A stretch of DNA of 64,000 nucleotides from Cupriavidus yeoncheonensis (GTDB lineage Bacteria > Pseudomonadota > Gammaproteobacteria > Burkholderiales > Burkholderiaceae): the NCBI RefSeq assembly GCF_905397275.1, contig NZ_CAJPUY010000017.1:1-64000 (forward strand), given 5' to 3'. The notes under the pieces were generated by a model. The model was given only the letters and a program-made list of their open reading frames with translations, was not told where the DNA came from and searched no databases. Below, piece by piece: positions 20,097-28,734 of the stretch. The translations under genes and the position numbers were made by a program. Numbering within the stretch: position 1 is the first letter of the stretch; the number at the start of each line of letters is the position of its first letter.

Positions 20097-21152
20097 ATGC
20101 GCTGGAAGCAACGTCCGCAAGGTTCGAACTGGGGCGATTTCGGGCCCGACGACCAGCTCGGCCGCATCAACCTGATCGGCCCCGAGCAGGTCGTGAAAGG
20201 CGCGCGCGAGGTCCAGGCCGGCCTCAGCTTCTGCCTGTCGCTGCCGCTCGACTACCCGGGCGGCAACAAGCTCAATCCGCGCCGCCACCCGCCGGTGCTG
20301 CGCCCGACCTTCCGCGACGACATCCCGTACGTGAACTTCCCGCTGGCAAAAGTCGACCCGGCCGCCACCGACGTCATCAGCGACGACCAGGTGCTGATGT
20401 GCCTGCAGTACAGCACCCAGTGGGACTCGCTCGCGCACGTGGGCGCGCTGTTCGATGCCGACGGCGATGGCAGGCCCGAGCGCGTCTACTACAACGGCTA
20501 CCGCGCCAACGAGCATATCGTCGGCCCCGTGGACTACGCCGAGGACGATCACTTCGCCGCCCACCCATGCGGGCACGACCACAGCGCCGCGCAGGCGCTG
20601 GGCATCGAGAACTTCGCGGCCAAGGGCATGCAGGGCCGCGGCGTGCTGGTGGACCTGGCGCACGCCTTCGGCATGGACTTCCGCAACGTCGGCTATGACG
20701 ACCTGATGCATGCCATGGACGCGGCCAACGCTGAAGTCGAGCCCGGAGACATGCTGCTGCTGCGCACCGGCTTTGCCGAAATCGTCCTGTCGATGCAGCG
20801 CGAGCCCGACGAAGCGGTGCTGCACCACAGCTGCTGCGCGCTCGACGGGCGCGACGACAGGCTGCTGCAATGGATCACCGATACCGGCATTGCCGCGCTG
20901 GTCGCCGACAACTACGCCGTCGAGCGCTACCCGGCCCGCCCCGCGCCCGATGGCGACACGCACCACCCGCTGCTGCCGCTGCACCACCACTGCCTGTTCA
21001 AGCTGGGCCTGCCGCTGGGCGAGCTGTGGTACCTGCGCGAACTGGCGGACTGGCTGCGCGCCAATGGGCGCACCCGTTTCCAGCTCACCGCCCCGCCGCT
21101 GCGCCTGCCGGGCGCGGTGGGCTCGCCGGTGACACCGATCGCCACGGTCTGA
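20097..21152 (+). CDS. Cyclase-family (kynurenine formamidase-like) metal hydrolase
   Basis: 351 aa, PF04199. The ATG at 20097 lies 1 nt after the IclR stop and behind GAGAGGAGG. It has the variant metal-binding motif STQWDSLAHVG, in place of the canonical HxGTHxDxPxH, as in the larger cyclase subfamily. DHFAAHPCGHDHSAAQALGIENFAAKG and HHHCLFKLGLPLGELWYL are further family blocks. These enzymes hydrolyse amides, lactones or cyclic imide-like bonds; the substrate is unknown. A cytoplasmic ring- or amide-opening step fits an operon that goes on to CoA chemistry. Confidence 0.82.
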   Translation: MRWKQRPQGSNWGDFGPDDQLGRINLIGPEQVVKGAREVQAGLSFCLSLPLDYPGGNKLNPRRHPPVLRPTFRDDIPYVNFPLAKVDPAATDVISDDQVLMCLQYSTQWDSLAHVGALFDADGDGRPERVYYNGYRANEHIVGPVDYAEDDHFAAHPCGHDHSAAQALGIENFAAKGMQGRGVLVDLAHAFGMDFRNVGYDDLMHAMDAANAEVEPGDMLLLRTGFAEIVLSMQREPDEAVLHHSCCALDGRDDRLLQWITDTGIAALVADNYAVERYPARPAPDGDTHHPLLPLHHHCLFKLGLPLGELWYLRELADWLRANGRTRFQLTAPPLRLPGAVGSPVTPIATV

Positions 21153-21187
21153 CCACGCCACACGACACGACACGCCAGGGAGACGAC

Positions 21188-22429
21188 ATGAAGCTACGCC
21201 ATTCGATGTTCCGCAAGGCCGCCGGCACGCTGACCATGGCCGCCGCGCTTGCCTGCGGCGCCGTGCAGGCCCAGACAACCGCAGCAATCTCCGACGACGT
21301 GGTCAGGATCGGCATGCTGCTCGACATGAGCGGCCTGTACGCCGACGTCACCGGCCGCGGCAGCGCCACCGCGGCGCAGATGGCCATCGACGATTTCGGC
21401 GGCAAGGTGCTGGGCAAGAAGATCGAGCTCGTGGTGGTCGATCACCAGAACAAGGCCGACATCGCCGCCAACAAGGCGCGCGAGTGGTTTGACACCGGCC
21501 ATGTCGATGCCATCCTCGACGTGGCGGCATCCGCGCCGGCGCTGGCCGTGCTGGACGTGGCCAAGCAGAAGAACCGCATCGTGGTGTTCTCGGGCCCCGG
21601 CAGCGAGCGCATCACCAACGACCTGTGCACGCCAGTGTCGGTGCATTACGCGTACGACACCTATGCGCTCGCCAATACCACCGCGCGCGCCATGGTGCAG
21701 CGTGGCGGCAAGACCTGGTTCTTCCTGACCGCCGACTACGCCTTCGGGCACACGCTGCAGGCATCGGCCACCGCGGTGATCAACGAAGCCGGCGGCAAGG
21801 TGCTGGGCGCCGCGCGCCACCCGATCGGCGCCAGCGACTTCGCGTCCTACCTGCTGCAGGCACAGGCCAGCAAGGCACAGGTGGTCGGCCTGGCCAATGC
21901 GGGCGGCGACACCGTCAACGCCATCAAGGCCGCGTCGGAATTCGGCCTGACCCGCAACGGCGCCCAGCGCCTGGCCGGCCTGCTGCTCTATATCAACGAT
22001 ATCCATGCGATCGGCCTGAAGACGGCGAGCGGGCTGGTGCTGACCGAGGCGTTCTACTGGGACATGAACGACGCCACGCGGGCCTGGTCGCGGCGCTACT
22101 TCGAAAAGGTGAAGAAGATGCCGAACATGAGCCAGGCGGGCGCCTATTCATCGGTCATGCACTACCTGAAAGCCGTACAGGCCGCCGGCACCGACGAAAC
22201 CGCCGCGGTAATGAAGAAGATGAAATCCATGCCGATCAATGACTTCTTCGCGAAGAACGGCCGCATCCGCGAAGACGGCCGCATGATCCACGACATGTAC
22301 CTGTTCGAGGTGAAGAGCCCGGCGGAATCCAGGTATCCGTGGGACTACTACAAGGTGCTGGCGACGGTGCCGGGCGAACAGGCCTTCATGCCGGCGGCGA
22401 AGTCGCAGTGCCCGCTGCTCAAGCACTGA
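21188..22429 (+). CDS. Branched-chain amino acid-type ABC transporter substrate-binding protein
   Basis: 413 aa, start ATG 21188 behind AGGGAG. The signal peptide spans about 1-28 (RKAAGTLTMAAALACGAVQAQ). A LivK/periplasmic-binding type 1 fold follows (DVVRIGMLLDMSGLYADVTGRG; VVVDHQNKADIAANKAREW; TWFFLTADYAFGHTL). The soil-bacterial subfamily usually binds aromatic or carboxylic compounds rather than leucine. No LivHMGF permease or ATPase genes are present nearby, so it must use a distant transporter or serve as a sensor. It starts 35 nt after the cyclase gene. Confidence 0.88.
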   Translation: MKLRHSMFRKAAGTLTMAAALACGAVQAQTTAAISDDVVRIGMLLDMSGLYADVTGRGSATAAQMAIDDFGGKVLGKKIELVVVDHQNKADIAANKAREWFDTGHVDAILDVAASAPALAVLDVAKQKNRIVVFSGPGSERITNDLCTPVSVHYAYDTYALANTTARAMVQRGGKTWFFLTADYAFGHTLQASATAVINEAGGKVLGAARHPIGASDFASYLLQAQASKAQVVGLANAGGDTVNAIKAASEFGLTRNGAQRLAGLLLYINDIHAIGLKTASGLVLTEAFYWDMNDATRAWSRRYFEKVKKMPNMSQAGAYSSVMHYLKAVQAAGTDETAAVMKKMKSMPINDFFAKNGRIREDGRMIHDMYLFEVKSPAESRYPWDYYKVLATVPGEQAFMPAAKSQCPLLKH

Positions 22430-22430
22430 T

Positions 22431-23576
22431 ATGGCGAGCAAGAGCTATCTGCGCGGTACCGGCAATACGCGCTTCGGCCGGCTGGAGGGCAGCACGCCGC
22501 TGACGCTGATGGCGCAGGCCGCCGATGCCGCGCTGGCCGATGGTGGGCTGGCACGCGCCGACATCGACGGCGTGCTGTGCGGCTATGCCACCACGCTGCC
22601 GCACCTGATGCTGGCCGACCGCTTCTGCGAGTACGCCTCGCTCACGCCGGCCTATGCGCATGGCGTGGCCGCGGGCGGCGCCACCGGCGGCGTGATGGCG
22701 ATGCTCGCGCACGAACTAGTGCGCGCCGGCCGCTGCCGCCACGTGCTGGTGGTGGCCGGCGAAAACCGGCTCAGCGGCCAGAGCCGCGACCAGTCGATCC
22801 AGACCCTGGCGCAGGTCGGCGAACCGCATGCCGAAGTGCCCAACGGTGCCTCGGTGCCGGCCTACTACGCGCTGCTGGCCTCGCGCTACCTGCATGAAGC
22901 CGGCATGGATGCCGATGCGCTGTCGGGCTTTGCCGTGCTGATGCGCGAACACGCCGCGAGCCATCCCGATGCGCACCTGCGCGAACCGCTGTCGCTGGCC
23001 GACGCGCGGGCAGCGCGCGCCATCGCCACGCCGCTGCGCCTGTCGGATTGCTGCCCGATTTCCGATGGCGCGGTCGCCGTGGTCGTGTCCGCCGAGCCCG
23101 GTGCCGGCACGCCGGTGCGCATCGCCGGCGCGGGCCAGGCCCACCGGCACCAGCACCTGAGCGCGATCGACGACGTCATGCAGACCGGCGCCGCCGACGC
23201 CGCGCGGCGCGCGTTTGCCGAGGCCGGCGGCGGCGCGGACAGCATCGACTACCTGGCGGTCTACGACTCGTTCACCATCACGCTGGTGATGCTGCTGGAG
23301 GAGCTTGGGCTGGCCGGACGCGGGCAGGCGCATGCGCGGTTGCGCGGGGGCGACTTCGGGCGCGACGGCCCACTGGCGCTGAACACGCACGGCGGCTTGC
23401 TTGCCTTCGGGCACTCGGGCGTGGCCGGTGGCCTGATGCACCTGGCCGAAGCCGCGCGCCAGCTCGCCGGCCGCGCCGGCGCACGCCAGGCCGGCACGCG
23501 CCGGCGCGCGCTGTTCCATGCCGATGGCGGCGTGCTGTCATCCCACGTCAGCCTGGTGCTGGAGGCCATGCCATGA
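22431..23576 (+). CDS. Thiolase-like protein lacking the nucleophilic cysteine
   Basis: 381 aa, thiolase fold of the SCP2/lipid-transfer type. At the position of the normal NNCASGS nucleophile it reads GVAAGGATGG, so the Cys is replaced by Gly. The HD-x-F histidine motif is YDSFT, with His replaced by Tyr. The C-terminal glycine loop is retained as HGGLLAFGHSG. These changes are also seen in Ltp2-type retro-aldolases of steroid side-chain degradation, which work with a DUF35 partner, and a DUF35 gene follows with a 4-bp overlap. An aldolase or C-acyltransferase role is inferred, not a classical thiolase. Confidence 0.8.
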   Translation: MASKSYLRGTGNTRFGRLEGSTPLTLMAQAADAALADGGLARADIDGVLCGYATTLPHLMLADRFCEYASLTPAYAHGVAAGGATGGVMAMLAHELVRAGRCRHVLVVAGENRLSGQSRDQSIQTLAQVGEPHAEVPNGASVPAYYALLASRYLHEAGMDADALSGFAVLMREHAASHPDAHLREPLSLADARAARAIATPLRLSDCCPISDGAVAVVVSAEPGAGTPVRIAGAGQAHRHQHLSAIDDVMQTGAADAARRAFAEAGGGADSIDYLAVYDSFTITLVMLLEELGLAGRGQAHARLRGGDFGRDGPLALNTHGGLLAFGHSGVAGGLMHLAEAARQLAGRAGARQAGTRRRALFHADGGVLSSHVSLVLEAMP

Positions 23577-23926
23577 CCCATCCGTACACAGCGGGCCTGG
23601 GCGCCGGCGTGGTGCGCTACCAGTGCTGCCGCGACTGCGGCGCCTGGCAGCCGATGGAGCGCCACGCGTGCCGAGCCTGCGGCGGCCTGCAGTTGAGCTG
23701 GCGCGATGCCGTCGGACTGGCAACCGTCCACGCCGTGACCGAGATCAGCCGCGCGCCGGACGAAGCGTTTCGCGCGCTCGCGCCCTACACGCTGGTGCTG
23801 GCCACGCTCGACGAAGGCCCGCGCGTGATGGGCCATGCCGAGCCCGGCGTGGCCATCGGCGACCGGGTGCGGGCGGGCTTCCTGCGTTTCGGCGAAGGCA
23901 CGCTGCTGCGTTTCCGGCGCGAATAG
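23573..23926 (+). CDS. DUF35/OB-fold zinc-ribbon partner protein
   Basis: 117 aa. A rubredoxin-like zinc ribbon lies in the N-terminal half (CxxC in CCRDC, then CRAC) and an OB-fold in the C-terminal half (ATVHAVTEISRAP, LDEGPRVMGHAE, IGDRVRAGF). The start ATG overlaps the thiolase-like stop (ATGA), as expected for an obligate complex. DUF35 proteins activate thiolase-fold enzymes, for example PhlB with PhlC or the DUF35 of ChsH2 with Ltp2. Confidence 0.88.
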   Translation: MTHPYTAGLGAGVVRYQCCRDCGAWQPMERHACRACGGLQLSWRDAVGLATVHAVTEISRAPDEAFRALAPYTLVLATLDEGPRVMGHAEPGVAIGDRVRAGFLRFGEGTLLRFRRE

Positions 23927-23995
23927 CGCCGCCGCTGGCGCCTTGCCGGCAAGCGCCTGTCCGTCCCGGCCGGCATCCACAACCGGAGTACCCCT

Positions 23996-24982
23996 TTGGC
24001 ACCGAATCGATCCCGGCGGCACGCGTTCGCCCTGATTTCCTGTCTGGCCCTGTCCGCAACGGCCTTGCCGGCCGCGCAGGCACAGTCGTTCCCGCACAAG
24101 CCGATCCGGCTGGTAGTGCCCTATCCGCCGGGCGGCCCGACCGATATCGTCGCCCGCGTGGTCGGGCAGAAGCTGTCCGAGAAGCTCGGCCAGCCGCTGG
24201 TGGTGGAAAACCGTCCGGGTGCCGGCGGCAATATCGGCGCCGAAGCCGTCGCGAAGGCCGCGCCTGACGGCTACACACTGCTGGTCGCCACGACCGCGCA
24301 CGCCATCAACATGACGCTGTTCAGCAAGCCCGGCTACGACACGCGCAGGGATTTCGCGCCCGTCAGCATGCTCACGCGCGGCCCGCTGGTGCTGGTGACC
24401 GCGCCGGCCACGCCGGCCGGCAACGTGGCCGAGCTGATCGCGCTGGCCAGGGCCAGGCCGGGACAGGTCACCTTTGCCAGCTCCGGCAACGGCCAGTCGA
24501 CCCATCTCGCCGCGGAACTGTTCAATAGCATGGCCGGCGTCCATATGACGCACGTGCCGTACAAGGGCAGCGCACCCGCGCTGACCGACGTGATGGGCGG
24601 CCAGGCCACGGTGATGTTCGACACCATGCTGTCCGCCATGCCGTTCGTGCGCGACGGCAAGCTCAAGGCGCTCGCCATCACGGGCGCCACGCGCTCGCCC
24701 GCCGCGCCGGACACGTCGACCATCGCCCAGTCCGGCCTGCCCGGCTACGAGGCCAGCGCGTGGAACGCGCTGCTGGCCCCGGCCGGCACGCCGCCCGCTG
24801 TCCTCGGCACGCTCAACGGCGCCCTCAAGGCCGTCCTGCAGGATCCGGACGTGCGCGCGCGCTTCGCCACGCAGGGCTTCGCCGCCGAATGGACCGATCC
24901 CCCCGCCACCGTCCGTTTCATCGGGCAGGAGATCGACAAGTGGTCCAGGGTCGTCAAGACCTCGGGCGCCACCGTCGACTGA
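23996..24982 (+). CDS. Bug/TctC-family periplasmic receptor
   Basis: 328 aa. TTG start at 23996 with GGAG 8 nt upstream; no ATG alternative preserves the signal peptide. The signal sequence is about residues 1-30 (FALISCLALSATALPAAQAQS). Bug blocks: KPIRLVVPYPPGGPTDIVAR, ENRPGAGGNIGA, APDGYTLL, SSGNGQSTHLAAELF. It sits between the DUF35 gene (69-nt gap) and the acyl-CoA synthetase gene (43-nt gap), and is a second receptor of the same operon beside the LivK-like one. Confidence 0.87.
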   Translation: MAPNRSRRHAFALISCLALSATALPAAQAQSFPHKPIRLVVPYPPGGPTDIVARVVGQKLSEKLGQPLVVENRPGAGGNIGAEAVAKAAPDGYTLLVATTAHAINMTLFSKPGYDTRRDFAPVSMLTRGPLVLVTAPATPAGNVAELIALARARPGQVTFASSGNGQSTHLAAELFNSMAGVHMTHVPYKGSAPALTDVMGGQATVMFDTMLSAMPFVRDGKLKALAITGATRSPAAPDTSTIAQSGLPGYEASAWNALLAPAGTPPAVLGTLNGALKAVLQDPDVRARFATQGFAAEWTDPPATVRFIGQEIDKWSRVVKTSGATVD

Positions 24983-25025
24983 CCTCTCACAACTCCGCTC
25001 TCACCACTCCGCTTACGCCTTGCTC

Positions 25026-27158
25026 ATGACCGCCCCACTCCAGTCCCTGCTCTCCCCGCGCTCGATTGCCGTGATCGGTGCCTCCGACAATATCCACAAG
25101 ATCGGCGGCCGGCCCATCCACTACATGAAGACGCACGGCTACGCCGGCACGCTCTACCCCGTCAATCCGCAGCGCGACACCATCCAGGGCCTGCGTGCCT
25201 ATCCCACGCTGGACGCGCTGCCGCAAGTCCCGGAGCTGGCCATCATCATCGTGGCCGGCGAGGCTGCGGTGCAGGCCGTGCGTGACTGCGCGCGGCTTGG
25301 CGTGGCGGCGGCCATCGTGATCGCCTCGGGCTTTGGCGAGGCCGGCGCCGAAGGCCGCCGCCAGCAGGACGAGATGGTGCGCGCCGCGCGTGCCGGCGGC
25401 CTGCGGCTGGTGGGCCCGAACAGCCAGGGGCTGGCCAACTTCGGCAGCGGCGCGATCGCCAGCTTCTCCACCATGTTCATCGAGGTGCCGCCGCACGACG
25501 GGCCGGTGGCCGTGGTCAGCCAGAGCGGCGGCGTGGCGGCCATGGTCTACGGGCTGCTGCGCGGCCAGGGCATCGGCGTGCGCCATATGCACGCCACCGG
25601 CAACCAGGCCGACGTTACGGTCAGCGAACTTGCGCTGGCCGTCGCGCATGACCCCGGCGTGCGGCTGGTGCTGCTGTACCTGGAAAGCCTGACCGATCCC
25701 GAGGTGCTGGCCGAAGCCGCGCGCGTGGCGCGGGCCCGCAACGTGCCGGTCGTGGCGGTCAAGGCGGGCCGCTCGCAGGATGGCCAGCGCGCCGCGGCCT
25801 CCCATACGGGCGCCATCGCCAACGAAGACCGCGCCGTCGATGCCTTCCTTGCCCGCCACGGCATCTGGCGCGTGGACGATGCGCATGCGCTGGCGCGCTG
25901 CGCGCCGATGTACCTGCGTGGGTGGGACGCCGCAGGCCGCCGGCTGGTGGTGGTGAGCAACTCGGGCGCGAGCTGCGTCATGGCGGCCGACGCGGCGCAG
26001 ACGTTCGGACTGACGCTTGCGCCGCTGTCCGAGACCACGCGGGCCGCGCTGGCCGAACGCCTGCCGGGCTTTGCCACCACCACGAACCCGGTCGATGTCA
26101 CCGCGGCGCTGCTCTCCAACAGCGCGCTGTTCGGCGAGGTGCTGCCCGTGGTGGCAAGGGATCCCGCCGCCGACCTGTTCCTGCTCGACATCCCCGTCTC
26201 CGGCATGGGCTACGACGTGCCGCGCTTTGCGCGCGACGCCGCTGCGTTTGCCGACACCTCAGGCAAGCCCATCGCGGTCGCGGCCTGGCAGCAGCCGGTG
26301 GCCGAGGCATTCCGCGAAGCCGGTGTACCGACCTACGCCAACGGCACCGAAGCGCTGTCGGCCTTCTCGCAACTGGTCTCGCACCAGCAGCGCCTGCGCC
26401 AGATCGCGGCCGAAGGCGAGCCGCCAGTGCCGGCACGCCCCGCGCCGCCAGTCGCTGCTGCGGGCGTGACGCTGAGCGAGGCCGCCAGCCTTGCCCGGCT
26501 GGTGGCCGCCGGCATGCCGGTGGTCGAGCACTACGTCTGCCACGACGTCGATGCCGCGGTGGCGGCATGGCAACGCATCGGCGCCCCTGTGGCGGTCAAG
26601 GCAAGCTCCCCACAGGTGCCGCACAAGAGCGAGCACGGGCTGGTGGCCCTGCACTGCAACGATCCGGAGGCGGTCGCCAGCGCCTTTGCGGCCCAGACCC
26701 GCACGCTGCGGGCCATGGGTGCCACGTGCGAGGGCGTGGTGGTCGCGCGCATGTCGCGCGGCCAGCGCGAGTGCATGATCGGCGCGCACTGGGATCCGGT
26801 ATTCGGCGCAGTCCTGGTGATTGGCGATGGAGGCAAGTATGTCGAGGTGCTGCGCGACACCGCGGTGCTGCTCGCCCCCTGCGGCGAGGCCGAGGTGGAG
26901 CGCGCGCTGGCCGGCCTGCGCATCGCCCCGCTGCTGCGGGGCGTGCGCAACGAGCCGGCCGTGGACATTGCGGCGCTGTGCCGGCTGGCCGTCCAGGTGG
27001 GTGAACTGGTCCATGAGGCCAGTGGCTCCATACACTCGATCGACCTCAACCCGGTGATGGCAAGCCCGGATGGCGTGGTGGTGGTGGATGCACTGCTCGA
27101 GGTCGCGGCAACCCCGCATCAGGGAACCGCTGATCGCATCGCTGCCGATTCAGCCTGA
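25026..27158 (+). CDS. ADP-forming acetate/acyl-CoA ligase family protein
   Basis: 710 aa, single-chain NDP-forming acyl-CoA synthetase. A CoA-binding domain (about 5-140, SIAVIGASDNIHKIGGRP) is followed by the succinyl-CoA-ligase-like domains (SQSGGVAAM; SHTGAIANEDRAVDAF, whose His is the likely phosphohistidine). An ATP-grasp domain covers about 480-700 (AVKASSPQVPHKSEHGLVAL; DPVFGAVLVIGDGGKYVEVL). It interconverts acid + ATP + CoA with acyl-CoA + ADP + Pi. It is the last gene of the IclR-led operon. It may activate the imported acid or recover ATP from the acyl-CoA produced by the pathway. Confidence 0.9.
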   Translation: MTAPLQSLLSPRSIAVIGASDNIHKIGGRPIHYMKTHGYAGTLYPVNPQRDTIQGLRAYPTLDALPQVPELAIIIVAGEAAVQAVRDCARLGVAAAIVIASGFGEAGAEGRRQQDEMVRAARAGGLRLVGPNSQGLANFGSGAIASFSTMFIEVPPHDGPVAVVSQSGGVAAMVYGLLRGQGIGVRHMHATGNQADVTVSELALAVAHDPGVRLVLLYLESLTDPEVLAEAARVARARNVPVVAVKAGRSQDGQRAAASHTGAIANEDRAVDAFLARHGIWRVDDAHALARCAPMYLRGWDAAGRRLVVVSNSGASCVMAADAAQTFGLTLAPLSETTRAALAERLPGFATTTNPVDVTAALLSNSALFGEVLPVVARDPAADLFLLDIPVSGMGYDVPRFARDAAAFADTSGKPIAVAAWQQPVAEAFREAGVPTYANGTEALSAFSQLVSHQQRLRQIAAEGEPPVPARPAPPVAAAGVTLSEAASLARLVAAGMPVVEHYVCHDVDAAVAAWQRIGAPVAVKASSPQVPHKSEHGLVALHCNDPEAVASAFAAQTRTLRAMGATCEGVVVARMSRGQRECMIGAHWDPVFGAVLVIGDGGKYVEVLRDTAVLLAPCGEAEVERALAGLRIAPLLRGVRNEPAVDIAALCRLAVQVGELVHEASGSIHSIDLNPVMASPDGVVVVDALLEVAATPHQGTADRIAADSA

Positions 27159-27586
27159 AGGTTCGATACGAGCGATAGGCCATGTGCACTGGCTTGCTGG
27201 AGCCGGCCAGGGTCTGTTCCATATAGAACCTGCGTGCGCAAGGGGATACGCGGCGCAGTGCCAGGCGCTGGTCGCGCCGCCGTCAGCAGTCTGAGCGACG
27301 ACTTGCATCCCACCCCATCGTTTCGCCCAGCCGCCAAGTCGACAATGCCTTCACCCCTTGTGAAATCGGCCTCATCTTGGCCGGATTCCGCCTCAATCAG
27401 TCGCACAGGGTGCACGTCCGCTTGACGAAGCTGCACTATTAGGCCGTGCGCCGGCCAATCTATCCACTGGACCCGGATACTGCTCCGAATACGCATAGCT
27501 GACACGGCTGCAAGCACCGGGCGATCAGGTGCGGCGTGTCCGCATCCGATCGCAGCCAATCCGGCAATGGCACAAGGGAACAGACC
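27159..27586. other. Non-coding or decayed region
   Basis: 428 bp with no recognisable gene; a minus-strand ORF spanning it shows no family features. GTTC-CATATA-GAAC at 27216-27229 is a small dyad of the IclR-box kind. The GC content falls from here onward. The ribosome site of the following Bug gene (AAGGGA) is at 27571-27576. Confidence 0.4.
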
Positions 27587-28600
27587 ATGAAACTGCACGC
27601 TCGATTCCGCAGACGTCTTCGCGACTGTCTGATGATCAGCGCATTGACCTCGACACTGTGTGCATTCGGCACGAATAGCGCCCTCGCTGCCGGTCAGCAG
27701 GCTTGGCCGGCGCGCGCCATCACGTTATTGGTGCCAATCGCCGCTGGCGGCGGCACGGACATCATTGCCCGCGCAGTTGGCGAAAAACTGGCGGCTGAAC
27801 TGGGCCAGCCGATCATAGTCAAGAACCAGGCAGGTGCGAATGGGGCGATTGGCAGCGCGGCGGTTGCCCGTGCCCCGGCGGACGGCTACACCATTCTGGT
27901 CGGATCGATCGGCACCCACGCGGCCAATCAATGCCTATACAAGCTGCCTTACGACCCGGTGCAAGACTTTACCCCGGTGGCACTGCTGGCCAAATATAAC
28001 AATGTTGTTATGGTGCGACGCGATTCTCCCATCAAATCTCTTGATGACCTGGTCAAGCTCGCCAAAGCCCATCCGGCCACTCTGACGTATGCCATCACCG
28101 TGGTCGGCAGTTCTGCGCACCTGGCACTGGAGCGATTCAAGTCCGAAGCAGGCCTGGACATGTTGGGAGTACCGTACAACGGAGCTGTTCCCGCAACGGT
28201 AGATGTCCTGGGAGGCCAGGTCGATTTCATGCTGGACACCGTGGTGTCGCAGTATGGAAATCTGACGTCCGGCAGAGCCCGCGCATTGGCGACCACAATG
28301 GGCGAAAGGCGATCGGACATCTTGCCCAAGGTGCCGACAATCGCCGAACAGGGTTACCCGAAATACGATGTCGCTGGCTGGACCGGCCTGTTCGTACGGT
28401 CCGGCACGTCCGCGGAAATCGTCGAGAAAATCAGCACGGCTCTGCAGCGCGTCTACGCCACGGGCAAATTGCAAAAGCTGCTGGGTAGCCAGGGCCTCGA
28501 CGTCACCACGAACACGCAAGCAGAATTCGCCGCCTTCGTTGCCAAAGAGCGTCAGACTTGGTGCGACGTTATCAAGACGGCCAACATCAAGGTCGAGTGA
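27587..28600 (+). CDS. Bug/TctC-family periplasmic receptor
   Basis: 337 aa; ATG at 27587 follows AAGGGA at good spacing and starts a signal peptide (MKLHARFRRRL... to about ALAAG). Bug blocks: ITLLVPIAAGGGTDIIAR, KNQAGANGAIG, RAPADGYTILVGS, DFMLDTVVSQYG. It is most like the receptor at 33644-34645 (same GGGTDI and VGSIGTHAAN/VGSTGTHSAN segments), so the two may be paralogs with related ligands. It stands alone, and its base composition is less GC-rich than its upstream neighbours. Confidence 0.87.
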   Translation: MKLHARFRRRLRDCLMISALTSTLCAFGTNSALAAGQQAWPARAITLLVPIAAGGGTDIIARAVGEKLAAELGQPIIVKNQAGANGAIGSAAVARAPADGYTILVGSIGTHAANQCLYKLPYDPVQDFTPVALLAKYNNVVMVRRDSPIKSLDDLVKLAKAHPATLTYAITVVGSSAHLALERFKSEAGLDMLGVPYNGAVPATVDVLGGQVDFMLDTVVSQYGNLTSGRARALATTMGERRSDILPKVPTIAEQGYPKYDVAGWTGLFVRSGTSAEIVEKISTALQRVYATGKLQKLLGSQGLDVTTNTQAEFAAFVAKERQTWCDVIKTANIKVE

Positions 28601-28734
28601 CTATGGGGAGAGACGGGCGATATCCTGCGCCATGTATTGGGCAAGCCCGTTCCTGGCTGGCGCTCACCTTCTGGCCGAAAAAGAGCGACCTGACCATGCG
28701 CGGACTCAAATCGATGGGCTATCTCACGCGCGCT

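Noticed and set aside
27119-27598. Minus-strand ORF of 159 codons in the gap after the ADP-forming ligase
   Set aside because: It overlaps the ends of both neighbours, has no ribosome site and shows no recognisable family. I list the region as non-coding or decayed.
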